DNA from: an uncultured Paracoccaceae bacterium
GTDB lineage: Bacteria; Pseudomonadota; Alphaproteobacteria; Rhodobacterales; Rhodobacteraceae
DNA length: 64,000 nucleotides
NCBI GenBank assembly: GCA_947500005.1
Contig: CANMQJ010000008.1
Span: 170,828 to 234,827, forward strand
Reading direction: 5' to 3'
Numbering within the stretch: position 1 is the stretch's first letter; the number at the start of each line of letters is the position of its first letter. The position numbers were made by a program, and so were the translations under genes. Below are positions 34,375-43,244 of this stretch, piece by piece. Below the pieces are notes generated by a model that was given only the letters and a program-made list of their open reading frames with translations, searched no databases and had not been told where the DNA came from.

Positions 34375-35388
34375 ATGACCGGTTTCACGAGGCGCGGCGC
34401 GCTGGGGCTGATGGGGGGCGTGGCAACGCTGCCCGTTCTTGGCGCACCGGCACTGGCCAACACGAAATTGACCGTGGGCGCGTTGCGCTTCACCAGCCAC
34501 GCGGCGTCCTTCGTGGCCTATGAGCGCGGCCATTTCACCGACGAGGGGCTGGATGTCGAATTCCGCTTCTTCGAGGCCGCGCAGCCCATGGCCGTGGCCA
34601 TCGCCAGCGGCGATGCCGATTACGCCGTGACCGCGATCACCGGCGGGCTGATCAGCCTTGCCGAAAAGGGGGCCACCAAGGTGATCGGCGGCGCGCTGAG
34701 CGAGGAAAAGGGCATCGACGGCCAGATGATCCTGGCCTCGAACGCCGCCTACGAGGCCGGTCTGACCGATCCTTCCAAGCTGGACGGAAAGACCTTTGCC
34801 GTGACGCAGCCTGGCTCTTCCTTCCACTACATGGGCTCCAAGATCGCCGAGGCCGAGGGCGTGTCGGTCTCCTTCAAGCCTTTGCAAAAGGTCGGCGCGG
34901 TGATCGGCGCGATGAAATCGGGCCAGGTCGATGCATGGTCGATCGTGCCCCATATCGGCAAGGCGCTTGCAGGTGGCGGCGCTGTGCAGGTCATCGGGCA
35001 GGTGGCCGATTACATTCCCGACTACCAAGTGACGACCGTCTTCACCTCGGCCGAAAACGCCGCCAATGAACGCGCCAAGACAGAGGCCTTCCTGCGCGCC
35101 TTCTCGCGCGGGGCGGATGATTTCAACGCCGCGCTGGTGGACAAGACCGCCGGGGACGAAGCCGCCGACGAGATGGTCAAGCTGATCCACAAATACGTCT
35201 ATACCGACCGACCCCTCGACAAGGCGGCGCCCTCGATCGTGAACGGGGCAATGCGCATCAACGCCAATGCGGCGCTCAACATGTCCTCGGTCGAGGACCA
35301 GGTGGGCTGGTTCAAGTCCGAAGGCCTGATCAAGGACACCATCACCACCGCGACGCTTGTCGACACGTCCTACGTAGAAACCATGTAA
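34375..35388 (+). CDS. ABC transporter substrate-binding protein, NitT/TauT type
   Basis: Periplasmic receptor of 337 residues. The N-terminus TRRGALGLMGGVATLPVLGAPALA is a twin-arginine-like signal peptide. The mature part has the NMT1/SsuA pattern: KLTVGALRFTSHAASFVAYERGHFTDEGLDVEF is split between the first strand and helix, and FRFFEAAQPMAVAIASGDADYAV follows. GGAGG precedes the ATG at 34375. ATPase and permease genes follow directly. Ligands of this class are small anions such as sulfonates, nitrates or pyrimidine precursors; which one cannot be read here. Confidence 0.88.
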   Translation: MTGFTRRGALGLMGGVATLPVLGAPALANTKLTVGALRFTSHAASFVAYERGHFTDEGLDVEFRFFEAAQPMAVAIASGDADYAVTAITGGLISLAEKGATKVIGGALSEEKGIDGQMILASNAAYEAGLTDPSKLDGKTFAVTQPGSSFHYMGSKIAEAEGVSVSFKPLQKVGAVIGAMKSGQVDAWSIVPHIGKALAGGGAVQVIGQVADYIPDYQVTTVFTSAENAANERAKTEAFLRAFSRGADDFNAALVDKTAGDEAADEMVKLIHKYVYTDRPLDKAAPSIVNGAMRINANAALNMSSVEDQVGWFKSEGLIKDTITTATLVDTSYVETM

Positions 35389-35435
35389 GGAGGTCGGGCG
35401 GGACAGGCGCCCGCCCGCACCCGCCCCCGTTTCCC

Positions 35436-36203
35436 ATGGAATTGAGAACCGACTCCCTGACCCACCGCTATGGCAACATGGTGGTGCTGGATGACATCTC
35501 GCTCGCCATCCCGGCGGGCCAGATCCTGTGCGTGATCGGCCCTTCGGGCTGTGGCAAGTCCACGCTGCTGCGGATGCTGGGCGGGCTGGAACGGCCCGAG
35601 CGGGGCAGGGTGCTGCAACTGGGCGACCCGCCTGCCGATTGTCTCAACCCGCTCACCTTCGTGTTCCAGGATTTCGCCCTGCTGCCCTGGCGCAGCGTGG
35701 CCGGAAACGTCTCGCTCGTGCTCGAGGATCACGGCCTGGCGCGCGCCCGGCGCGACGAGATCGTCCGCGACGTGCTGGCGCGCACCAAGCTGGCCGATTT
35801 CCACGACGCGCTGCCCCGGCAGCTCTCGGGCGGGATGCGCCAGCGCGTCGCCATCGCCCGCGCGCTCGCCGTGAACCCGGCCGTGATGCTGCTGGACGAG
35901 CCGCTCTCGGCACTCGACGCCCAGACCCGCGAGTTGCTGATGGAGGACCTGGTCGGCCTGTGGGAACGTCAGCCCTTCACCGCCGTCTATGTCACCCACA
36001 ATCTGGCCGAGGCCGTCCGCCTCGGCCACCGTATCGCGGTGCTGTCCCGCCGACCCGGCCGCGTCCGCGAGGTGATCGAGATCCCGACGCCGCTGGCCCA
36101 TCGCCGCGCGGGCGACCCGGAGCTCGACCGGCTCCAGTCCCGCCTGTGGGACCTGATGCGCGAAGAGGCGCAGGCCGCCGACCAGGAGCTCGTGAATGTC
36201 TGA
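35436..36203 (+). CDS. ABC transporter ATP-binding protein, NitT/TauT type
   Basis: ATPase of 255 residues for the adjacent importer. Walker A is GPSGCGKSTL, the signature is LSGGMRQR, Walker B is VMLLDEPLSALD and the switch His is in VTHNLAEAVRLG. The Q-loop FQDFALLPWRSV matches SsuB/TauB-type ATPases. It starts 47 nt after the receptor stop and overlaps the permease start by 8 nt. Confidence 0.92.
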   Translation: MELRTDSLTHRYGNMVVLDDISLAIPAGQILCVIGPSGCGKSTLLRMLGGLERPERGRVLQLGDPPADCLNPLTFVFQDFALLPWRSVAGNVSLVLEDHGLARARRDEIVRDVLARTKLADFHDALPRQLSGGMRQRVAIARALAVNPAVMLLDEPLSALDAQTRELLMEDLVGLWERQPFTAVYVTHNLAEAVRLGHRIAVLSRRPGRVREVIEIPTPLAHRRAGDPELDRLQSRLWDLMREEAQAADQELVNV

Positions 36204-36990
36204 CCGCACCCGTCCCGTCCCCTTTCGCGGCGGCGGCTTCTCTCCGACCGCCAAGCGGGGCACCGGCATCGCCGTCTTCGTGGTTCTGCTTGCGCTGATC
36301 GAATGGGGGACGAGGGCGGGCTGGATCTCGAACCTGACCCTTCCGCGCCCGTCCGACGTGGCGCTCACGCTGTGGGATCTCGCCGCGTCGGGCATGCTCT
36401 GGACCCATCTCGCGCCCTCGGTTTCGCGCCTGATCGTCGGCAGCCTCATGGGCATCAGCGCGGGCGTGGCCATCGGCGTGATGATCGGGCTCTTCTCCTA
36501 TGTCCGGGCGGGGCTGGTGCCGCTGGTGGCGGCCATCTTCCCCATCCCCAAGATCGCTCTGCTGCCGCTTTTCGTGATCTGGTTCGGCATCGACGAGGCC
36601 TCGAAATACGCCCTGATCGCGCTGGGCACCTTCACCCCCACCGTCGTCGCCACCTATGGCGCGGTGGACAACGTGGATCGCACCCTGATCCGCATGGGGC
36701 AAAGCTTCGGCCTCGCCTGGGCCTCCATCGTGCGCAAGATCGTCCTTCCGGGCGCGCTGCCCGGGATCCTGTCGGGCCTGCGCGTCAGCCTCGCGATCGG
36801 GATCATCCTGCTCGTCGCGGCCGAGATGCTGGGTGCCGAACACGGCATCGGCGCCTATATCCTCCAAGCTGGCAGCCTCTACGATCTTGAGCGGCTTTTT
36901 GCCGGGGTGGTGATCCTGTCCACTTTGGGCGTGTTTACCAGCTGGGGAATCGGTCAGGCTGAACGTCGACTGCTGGCCTGGCGCGGCTGA
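36196..36990 (+). CDS. ABC transporter permease, NitT/TauT type
   Basis: Membrane subunit of 264 residues with about six helices. The EAA loop that contacts the ATPase is GQSFGLAWASIVRKIVLPGALPGILSGLR, split here into its helix and GALPGILSGLR end, as in SsuC/TauC proteins. The gene overlaps the ATPase gene by 8 nt, so both are translationally coupled. It completes the importer controlled by the upstream GntR gene. Confidence 0.92.
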   Translation: MSDRTRPVPFRGGGFSPTAKRGTGIAVFVVLLALIEWGTRAGWISNLTLPRPSDVALTLWDLAASGMLWTHLAPSVSRLIVGSLMGISAGVAIGVMIGLFSYVRAGLVPLVAAIFPIPKIALLPLFVIWFGIDEASKYALIALGTFTPTVVATYGAVDNVDRTLIRMGQSFGLAWASIVRKIVLPGALPGILSGLRVSLAIGIILLVAAEMLGAEHGIGAYILQAGSLYDLERLFAGVVILSTLGVFTSWGIGQAERRLLAWRG

Positions 36991-37041
36991 CCCGCGCAAG
37001 GCCACGGGCCGAGGCAAAAAGAACAGGGCAGGACGAAACCT

Positions 37042-38187
37042 ATGATCGACAGACGCGCATTCTCGATGGGACTGGGGGCCTTGACGCTGACCGCCTGTTC
37101 CGGCGGAGGGACGTTGCAGACCACGCCAAGTGCGGCGCCGCAATTCGCAACCGTGGCCAATGATGGCTGGTCGCGCTGGGTCGCGGCCTTCCGGTCCCGC
37201 GCGGCGGCGCAGGGAATCTCCCAATCCACGCTCGACCGCGCCTTCCGCAACGCGGGCTATATCCCGCTGGTCATCGAACGCGACCGGAACCAGACCGAGT
37301 TCAAGCGCAGCCTCGAGGATTACCTCGCCATCGCCGCCTCGGACGAACGTATCGCGACCGGGCGCCAGATGCTGCAACGCCACAACGCCACGCTTTCGCG
37401 GATCGAAGCACGCTACGGCGTGTCCAAGGAGATCGTCACCGCCATCTGGGGGCTGGAAAGCCGCTACGGCGCGCGGCGCGGCGACATCCCGGTGGTCTCG
37501 GCCACCTCGACTTTGGCCTATGACGGGCGACGCGGCGCGTTTTTCGAGAAACAGCTGATCGCCGCGCTCAAGATCCTCCAGAACGGCGATACCACCCCTG
37601 AGAACATGCTGGGCAGCTGGGCCGGGGCCATGGGCCATACCCAGTTCATCCCGACCTCTTATGAGCTCTACGCCGTCGATTTCACCGGCGACGGACGGCG
37701 CGACATCTGGTCCGAGGATCCGACCGACGCGTTGGCCTCGGCCGCGGCCTATCTCGCTAATGCCGGCTGGCGCACCGGCCAGCCCTGGGGAGGCGAGCTG
37801 GGCTCCGCCGCCGCGCGCTCGGGCCAGCCCCTGCGCGTGCTGCAGCCGCAGAAACCGGGGCCGCAGATCGCCGTGTTCCGCAATTTCGACGTGATCAAGC
37901 GCTACAACAATTCGGACAATTACGCGATCGGGGTAGGCCATCTCGCCGACCGCATCGCCGGGGGAGGGCCGTTCAGCGCTTCCTTCGGGCCGGATGCCTC
38001 GGGCCTTACATTGGCCGACCGCAAGGAATTGCAGGAACGGCTGACCCGGGCCGGGTTCGATACCGGAGGTGCCGATGGCGTGATCGGCTCGAAAAGCACT
38101 GCGGCCATCGAAGGTTACCAGCGCGCCAACGGCCTCGCCGTCACGGGGGAACCCTCGCGCGCCCTTCTCGACCGGCTCCGCGGCTGA
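37042..38187 (+). CDS. Lytic murein transglycosylase, MltB family, with peptidoglycan-binding domain
   Basis: A 381-residue lipoprotein: the lipobox LTAC puts the acylated cysteine at Cys19. The transglycosylase domain (about 35-300) has the MltB/SltB1 pattern, with catalytic Glu139 in AIWGLESRYGA, then GSWAGAMGHTQFIPTSY and DGRRDIWSEDPTDALASAAAYL. A peptidoglycan-binding-1 domain is at the C-terminus (about 315-378, RLTRAGFDTGGADGVIG). It cleaves cell-wall glycan at the periplasmic face. It lies 51 nt behind the ABC permease, probably under separate control. Confidence 0.92.
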   Translation: MIDRRAFSMGLGALTLTACSGGGTLQTTPSAAPQFATVANDGWSRWVAAFRSRAAAQGISQSTLDRAFRNAGYIPLVIERDRNQTEFKRSLEDYLAIAASDERIATGRQMLQRHNATLSRIEARYGVSKEIVTAIWGLESRYGARRGDIPVVSATSTLAYDGRRGAFFEKQLIAALKILQNGDTTPENMLGSWAGAMGHTQFIPTSYELYAVDFTGDGRRDIWSEDPTDALASAAAYLANAGWRTGQPWGGELGSAAARSGQPLRVLQPQKPGPQIAVFRNFDVIKRYNNSDNYAIGVGHLADRIAGGGPFSASFGPDASGLTLADRKELQERLTRAGFDTGGADGVIGSKSTAAIEGYQRANGLAVTGEPSRALLDRLRG

Positions 38188-38206
38188 CGGAAAGCCGCAC
38201 CCCGGC

Positions 38207-38284
38207 TCTTCCTCTTGCTCCAAATATCCCGGAGCGCGAGGCAGAGCCTCGCACATGCAAGCAAAGCGCGAGGCGCAGCCTCGC
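38207..38284 (-). repeat. Intergenic repeat, copy F
   Basis: Read on the minus strand it has two hairpins GCGAGGC-NNN-GCCTCGC (38268-38284 and 38236-38252), then the core GGGATATTTGGAGCAAGAGG. It has the same hairpin sequence as copy H. It lies between two convergent genes. Confidence 0.7.
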
Positions 38285-38302
38285 TCCTTCGATTGGTGGC
38301 CG

Positions 38303-39265
38303 TCAGGCCGCCAATCCTTTCGAGCCCATCTTCAGGAACTTGCGCCGGCGGTCAGCGACCAGCGCCTTTGAATCCTTGCCCTTCAGATCGCCCAGCATCG
38401 CCTCGATGGCATGGCCGACGCTCTCGATGGCCGCCGCGCTGTCGCGATGCGCGCCGCCCTTCGGCTCGCGGATGATCCGGTCGATCACGCCCAGCTTGTG
38501 CAGATCCTGCGCGGTCAGGCGCAGCGCCTCGGCCGCCTCGCGCATCTTCTCGGCATCCTTCCACAGGATCGAGGCGCAGCCCTCCGGCGAGATCACCGAA
38601 TATACCGAATGCTCCAGCATCGCGACCCGGTTGGCCGTGGCGAAGGCCACCGCCCCGCCCGAGCCGCCCTCGCCGATGACGACCGAGACCAGCGGAACCC
38701 CGATGCGCAGGCACATCTCGGTCGAGCGTGCGATCGCCTCGGACTGGCCGCGCTCCTCGGCGCCCTTGCCGGGATAGGCACCCGGCGTGTCGACAAGCGT
38801 GATCACCGGCAGGCCGAAGCGGCCGGCCATCTCCATCAGCCGGATCGCCTTGCGGTACCCTTCCGGGCGGGCCATCCCGAAATTCCGCTCGAGCCGCGAC
38901 TTGGTGTCATTGCCCTTTTCGTGCCCGATCACCATCACCGGCTGATCGTGGAACCGCGCCAACCCGCCCATAACGGCATGGTCGTCGGCAAAGTTCCGGT
39001 CGCCCGCCAGCGGCGTGTACTCGGAAAACAGCGCCTCGATGTAGTCCTTGCAATGCGGCCGCGAGGGGTGACGCGCCACCTGGCATTTCCGCCAGGGCGT
39101 CAGTTCGCGATAGAGATCGTCGAGCATCGTCGCCGCCTTGGTGTCCAGCGCGGCGGCCTCGGCGCTGACATCCATGCCTTCGGTGCGCCGGGCCATGGCC
39201 CGCAACTCCTCGGCCTTGCCTTCGATCTCGGCCAGCGGTTTCTCGAAATCCAGGTACTGGGTCAT
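38303..39265 (-). CDS. accA: Acetyl-CoA carboxylase carboxyltransferase subunit alpha
   Basis: Alpha subunit of the carboxyltransferase that makes malonyl-CoA for fatty-acid synthesis; 320 residues, the normal length. Family blocks are [18 protein letters not shown] at the start, [52 protein letters not shown] [18 protein letters not shown], and [18 protein letters not shown], which forms the oxyanion pocket. The ATG at 39265 starts the typical MTQYLDFE sequence. It stands alone on the minus strand. Confidence 0.96.
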   Translation of the reverse strand: MTQYLDFEKPLAEIEGKAEELRAMARRTEGMDVSAEAAALDTKAATMLDDLYRELTPWRKCQVARHPSRPHCKDYIEALFSEYTPLAGDRNFADDHAVMGGLARFHDQPVMVIGHEKGNDTKSRLERNFGMARPEGYRKAIRLMEMAGRFGLPVITLVDTPGAYPGKGAEERGQSEAIARSTEMCLRIGVPLVSVVIGEGGSGGAVAFATANRVAMLEHSVYSVISPEGCASILWKDAEKMREAAEALRLTAQDLHKLGVIDRIIREPKGGAHRDSAAAIESVGHAIEAMLGDLKGKDSKALVADRRRKFLKMGSKGLAA

Positions 39266-39336
39266 GGGGCCTCTCGTAGCGCGTCCTGCCGGTTATATGA
39301 CCGTAGCCGGGTCCGGATGCAACTCGGCAGCAACGC

Positions 39337-39930
39337 TCATTCCGGCCAGAGCACCGGATAGAGCGAGGCAACCAGCAGGGCCGCCATCGTCCAGTTGAAC
39401 GCTGCCAGCCGACGCGGATGGGTCAAAAGGCGCGCCATCTGCTGGCCCAGCACGGTCCAGGTGCTGACCGAGGGCAGGTTGATCACCCCGAAGACCAGCG
39501 CCACCAGCGCGATGGCCGGCATCGACCGGTCGGGCGTGTAGGCGCTGATCGCGGTCAGGGCCATCGCCCAGGCCTTGGGGTTGACCCATTGAAAGCCCGC
39601 CGCTTGCAGGAAACTCAACGGCTGACCGCTTCCGCCGCCTTGCGCGGGGGCGGCCGTGGCGATCTTCCAGGCCAGATAAAGCAGGTAGGCCACGGACCCG
39701 GCCCTGAGCACCGAGAAGCTTACCGGCCAGGCCTCGAAGACCCGGATCAGCCCCGCGCCCACAAGAAGGATCATCACCGTGAACCCCACCCCGATGCCCA
39801 GCATGTGGGGGATCGTCCGGCGGAATCCGTAATTTGCCCCCGAGGCCATCAGCATCAGGTTGTTCGGCCCCGGCGTGATGGACGAGACGAAGGCGAAGAG
39901 CGCAAGCGCAAGGAGGATATCGGCAGTCAT
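39337..39930 (-). CDS. LysE family amino-acid exporter
   Basis: Inner-membrane protein of 197 residues with about six helices and the LysE/RhtB start: ITPGPNNLMLMASGANYGF, with the conserved PGPN. The ATG at 39930 has AAGGAGG upstream (minus strand); a longer frame to 40023 crosses into the divergent regulator. An Lrp/AsnC gene is divergent across 73 bp, the common LysE-regulator pairing, so it probably exports an amino acid sensed by that regulator. Confidence 0.9.
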   Translation of the reverse strand: MTADILLALALFAFVSSITPGPNNLMLMASGANYGFRRTIPHMLGIGVGFTVMILLVGAGLIRVFEAWPVSFSVLRAGSVAYLLYLAWKIATAAPAQGGGSGQPLSFLQAAGFQWVNPKAWAMALTAISAYTPDRSMPAIALVALVFGVINLPSVSTWTVLGQQMARLLTHPRRLAAFNWTMAALLVASLYPVLWPE

Positions 39931-40003
39931 GACGTGAACTATCTGCCGCGCACCCAAGAATGAAATTGCGTTTTCCGTTGGCGATGACCCATACTCGCAA
40001 TCA

Positions 40004-40456
40004 ATGACGAAAATGGACGACATGAACCGCAGGATATTGCGCGAACTTTCCCGCGATGGCCGGATCTCGAATCTCGATCTTGCCGCGCGGGTGGGTCTTT
40101 CGCCCTCGGCCTGTCTGCGCCGGGTGCAGGAACTGGAACGCGCGGGCGTGATCGCGGGCTACCGCGCGGTGCTGAACCCCGCCGCGATGGGAATCGGCTT
40201 CACCGCCTACCTGGGCGTCGGCCTGGGGGAGCATACCAAGACCGCGCAAGAGACCTTCGAACGCGCCGCCTCCGCCGCGCCCGAGGTGGTGGAATGTCAT
40301 AACATCACCGGCACCATCGAATACCTCCTGCGCGTCGAATGCGCCGATCTGCCCTCGTACAAGACCTTTCATACCGACGTTCTGGGCACGCTGCCGCATG
40401 TCACCTCGATCACGACCTACGTCGTCATGGGCTCTCCCAAGGATCTGCGCGCCTGA
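40004..40456 (+). CDS. Lrp/AsnC family transcriptional regulator
   Basis: A 150-residue regulator with an N-terminal helix-turn-helix (ILRELSRDGRISNLDLAARVGLSPSACLRRVQELE) read in two parts, LDLAARVGLSPSACLRRV being the recognition unit, and a C-terminal RAM/AsnC domain (about 65-145) with VVECHNITGTIEYLLRVE. It is divergent from the LysE gene and probably activates it when its amino acid is abundant. Confidence 0.92.
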   Translation: MTKMDDMNRRILRELSRDGRISNLDLAARVGLSPSACLRRVQELERAGVIAGYRAVLNPAAMGIGFTAYLGVGLGEHTKTAQETFERAASAAPEVVECHNITGTIEYLLRVECADLPSYKTFHTDVLGTLPHVTSITTYVVMGSPKDLRA

Positions 40457-40564
40457 CGGGATGCGCGGGGACTTGCCGGAATCCGCGCCCCGGCCTAGGA
40501 TTTTCCCACATCCCCACCGGGTCCGGGCATGATCCGGCCAAAGGTTCTGTCAGGAGAGTCGTAG

Positions 40565-41143
40565 ATGAAAGTCATTCGGACCACCGCGCTCGCGGCCGCT
40601 GCGCTGATGATCGCGGTCGCCGCGCAGGCCGCGCCGCTCAAGCTGAAACCGGCCAGCCCGCAACCTAACCCGAAATCGGGCCTGTCGGTGCGCTATGCCT
40701 GGGCGGGCGACCCGCCGGCCAAGATACAGACGCTGGGCACGGCCAAGCAGATGCTGGGCAGCGCCAAGCCGGGTCAGCCGCTGCGTGGACTCGATTACCG
40801 GGACACGAACGAGGGCGATCCCGTCCTGACCTCGGGCAAGGCGTTCAACGTGGCGGCCGACATCCGCGGCTATATCCGTTTCGACTCGCCGGGTGTCTAC
40901 GAGATCGAGACCTGGTCGAATGACGGGATCGACGCCCGGATCGGCGGTCAGCAGGTGGGCAAGGTCGAGGGCCGACAGCCCTGCGAGGCGAACCAGCGGG
41001 TCGAGGTCGAGGTGCCGCAGGCCGGATGGTACCCGCTCCAGATCAGCTATTTCCAGAAATACAGCACCGCCTGCCTGATGATGAAATGGGGCAAGAAAGG
41101 CAGCGGGTTGAGCTGGGTGCCCAATTCGGCCTTCGGGCGCTGA
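40565..41143 (+). CDS. Periplasmic protein with a PA14-like domain
   Basis: A 192-residue protein with a clear signal peptide (AALMIAVAAQAAP, cleavage near 22). The mature part contains RGYIRFDSPGVYEIETWSNDG, ARIGGQQVGKVEG and the late QAGWYPLQISYFQKYS with a final LMMKWGKKG, the order of strands in PA14 carbohydrate-binding domains. Cys143 and Cys169 may form a disulfide. GGAGAG precedes the ATG. Ligand and partner are unknown; the neighbours do not suggest one. Confidence 0.78.
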   Translation: MKVIRTTALAAAALMIAVAAQAAPLKLKPASPQPNPKSGLSVRYAWAGDPPAKIQTLGTAKQMLGSAKPGQPLRGLDYRDTNEGDPVLTSGKAFNVAADIRGYIRFDSPGVYEIETWSNDGIDARIGGQQVGKVEGRQPCEANQRVEVEVPQAGWYPLQISYFQKYSTACLMMKWGKKGSGLSWVPNSAFGR

Positions 41144-41157
41144 CCGTTGGCGGGGCA

Positions 41158-41226
41158 GGGGGCGCTGCCCCCTGTTGAGCCTGCGGCTCAGTTCACCCCC
41201 GCCGAAATTTGTCAACGAGAAGAAGG
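41158..41226 (+). repeat. Intergenic repeat, copy D
   Basis: GGGGG-CGCTG-CCCCC hairpin (41158-41172), CACCCCCGCC and GAAATTTGTCAACGAGAAGA, followed by a GGGGCGCGCGCGCCCC hairpin to 41240. Together they separate two convergent genes and may end both transcripts. Confidence 0.7.
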
Positions 41227-41245
41227 GGCGCGCGCGCCCCGTTCC

Positions 41246-42208
41246 TCAGTTCTGCGCCGCGATCATCTCGGCCTGTTTCACGATCACCTCGGCCTGCTTG
41301 ATCGAAGCGATGTCGACCAGCCGGCCCTTGTAGACGGTGGCGCCTTCGCCCTTGGCCTTGGCCTCTTCCATCGCGGCGAGGATCTCGCGCGCTTCGGTCA
41401 CGGCCTCCTCGGAGGGGGTGAAGACCTGGTTGGCCAGCGCGATCTGCTTGGGGTGGATCGCCCATTTGCCGACCATGCCCAGGGTGGCCGAGCGCCGCGC
41501 CTGCGCGATGAAGCCCTCGTCATCCGAGAAATCGCCGAACGGCCCGTCCACCGGCAGCACGCCATGGGTGCGGCAGGCGGCGACGATGGCGGTCTGCGCC
41601 CAGTGCCACGGGTCGGACCAGTGCTTCTGGCCCTCGTGGAGCATGTAGTAGTTTTCCTGCGTGCCACCGATGCCGGTGGTGGCCATGCCCATCGAGGCCG
41701 CGAAATCGGCCGCGCCAAGGCTCATCGCCTGCAACCGCGGCGAGGCCGCGGCGATCGCCTCGACATGGGCGATACCGGCGGCGGACTCGATGATCACCTC
41801 GAAGGCAATCCGCTTGTCCCGACCCTTCGCCCGCTCGATCGCGGTCACCAGCGCGTCCACGGCATAGATATCCTCGGCGCAGCCCACCTTGGGGATCATG
41901 ATCTGGTCCAGCCGCTCGCCCGCCTGTTCCAGCAGGTCGACCACGTCGCGATACCAATAGGGGGTATCCAGCCCGTTGATGCGCACCGACAGCGTCTTGG
42001 AGTTCCAATCCACTTCGTTGATCGCCTTGATCGCATTGGCGCGCGCCATCTCCTTGTCATCGGGCGCGACCGAATCCTCGAGATCGATATTGATCACATC
42101 CGCGGCCGAGGCGGCCATCTTCTCGAACAGTTTGGTATTCGAGGCCGGGCCGAAAAGCTGGCAGCGATTGGGGCGTGCGGGTGCCGCGGGTTGGATGCGA
42201 AAGCTCAT
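41246..42208 (-). CDS. mcl1: L-malyl-CoA/beta-methylmalyl-CoA lyase
   Basis: Cleaves L-malyl-CoA to acetyl-CoA and glyoxylate and beta-methylmalyl-CoA to propionyl-CoA and glyoxylate, the last part of the ethylmalonyl-CoA pathway for C2 assimilation. The protein has 320 residues, close to Mcl1 of Rhodobacter. HpcH/HpaI-type features are FGPASNTKLFEKMAASAADVINIDLEDSV (in two blocks) and the metal-ligand Glu in EVIIESAAGIAHVEAIA. The GMVGKWAIHPKQI stretch is characteristic of the family. It is encoded alone on the minus strand; no other ethylmalonyl-CoA genes are in the window. Confidence 0.93.
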   Translation of the reverse strand: MSFRIQPAAPARPNRCQLFGPASNTKLFEKMAASAADVINIDLEDSVAPDDKEMARANAIKAINEVDWNSKTLSVRINGLDTPYWYRDVVDLLEQAGERLDQIMIPKVGCAEDIYAVDALVTAIERAKGRDKRIAFEVIIESAAGIAHVEAIAAASPRLQAMSLGAADFAASMGMATTGIGGTQENYYMLHEGQKHWSDPWHWAQTAIVAACRTHGVLPVDGPFGDFSDDEGFIAQARRSATLGMVGKWAIHPKQIALANQVFTPSEEAVTEAREILAAMEEAKAKGEGATVYKGRLVDIASIKQAEVIVKQAEMIAAQN

Positions 42209-42419
42209 GTCGGTCCCTCGTCAGGTAAGGAAATTACGGAATTCTCCCGCCACGCAGTATTAAATTGCGCGCGCTCCTGCAAGGTCGTTTGTGCGGACGC
42301 AGCATTGCGGGTGCAGAATGGTGTCCGGGCCCAGTCGCGACAAAATCTGTCAGCTTCTCGTAAGCTTTTGCCTGTTCCAAATGCCGCGATACCCCAAGCG
42401 AAGGCCAGGAAACAAGACC

Positions 42420-43040
42420 ATGACGACCGCACCCCGCACCGCCCCGTTCGACCAGAAGATCCGGATCCGCGCGCTCAGGGCGATGGGGCTTTTGCTTTTG
42501 CCCCTGATGATCTTCGCCCAGCCGATAGAGATGCAGCCGCAATGGATGTTCGAGACGTTGGAAATGCTGGGCGTGTTTTCGGTGATCGCGGCGGTTCTGG
42601 GGCGGTTCTGGTCGATCCTCTATATCGGCGGGCACAAGAACAGCCGGGTGATCGAGCAGGGACCCTATTCGATCTGCCGGCATCCGCTCTACCTCTTTTC
42701 CACGCTGGGCGCGGTCGGGCTGGGGCTGATGCTGGGCAGCTTGCTGCTCACCGCGCTGCTGGGCGGGCTGACCTTCCTCGCCCTCGGCATGACCGCCGCG
42801 CGGGAGGAGGCGTTCCTGCGCGCGGAATTCGGCCCGTCATACGAGGAATATGCCCGGCGGGTGCCGCGCATCCTGCCGCAGCTGGCAGGCTTCCGGACCG
42901 AGGCGTCCATCACCGTCTCGGTCGGCCAATTGCGTACCAACTTCTTCGACGCGCTGGTTTTCCTCTCCTTCATTCCGCTGGCCGAGATCCTCGAGGGGAT
43001 GAAGATGGCAGGAGAACTTCCGACCTTCCCTGTCTTCTGA
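42420..43040 (+). CDS. ICMT/PEMT-like membrane methyltransferase
   Basis: A 206-residue inner-membrane protein with about four to five helices and the signature QGPYSICRHPLYLFSTLG (about 85-100) of isoprenylcysteine carboxyl methyltransferase and phospholipid methyltransferase families, then EEAFLRAEFGPSYEEYARRVPRI, the usual C-terminal SAM-site block. The frame is open upstream to 42291 but the ATG at 42420 gives the normal N-terminus. Substrate unknown; it may methylate a lipid or thiol. Confidence 0.82.
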   Translation: MTTAPRTAPFDQKIRIRALRAMGLLLLPLMIFAQPIEMQPQWMFETLEMLGVFSVIAAVLGRFWSILYIGGHKNSRVIEQGPYSICRHPLYLFSTLGAVGLGLMLGSLLLTALLGGLTFLALGMTAAREEAFLRAEFGPSYEEYARRVPRILPQLAGFRTEASITVSVGQLRTNFFDALVFLSFIPLAEILEGMKMAGELPTFPVF

Positions 43041-43244
43041 GAGGGGCTGCGCGGATTGCCACGCGAGCAGCCGGTCTTGCGGTGATGAAGAATTCATCGC
43101 TGTAAAAAGTTGCAAGAATCTCGGAAAAAATGCCGACTTCCTGCAATAATTTCCTGACAGCCTCGGTTCTGGCGATGACTTTCGCGATCTGTTCGCCGCG
43201 CGCTTTCCCTAGACTCCGACGGAATCACCAAGGAGGCCCGCGCG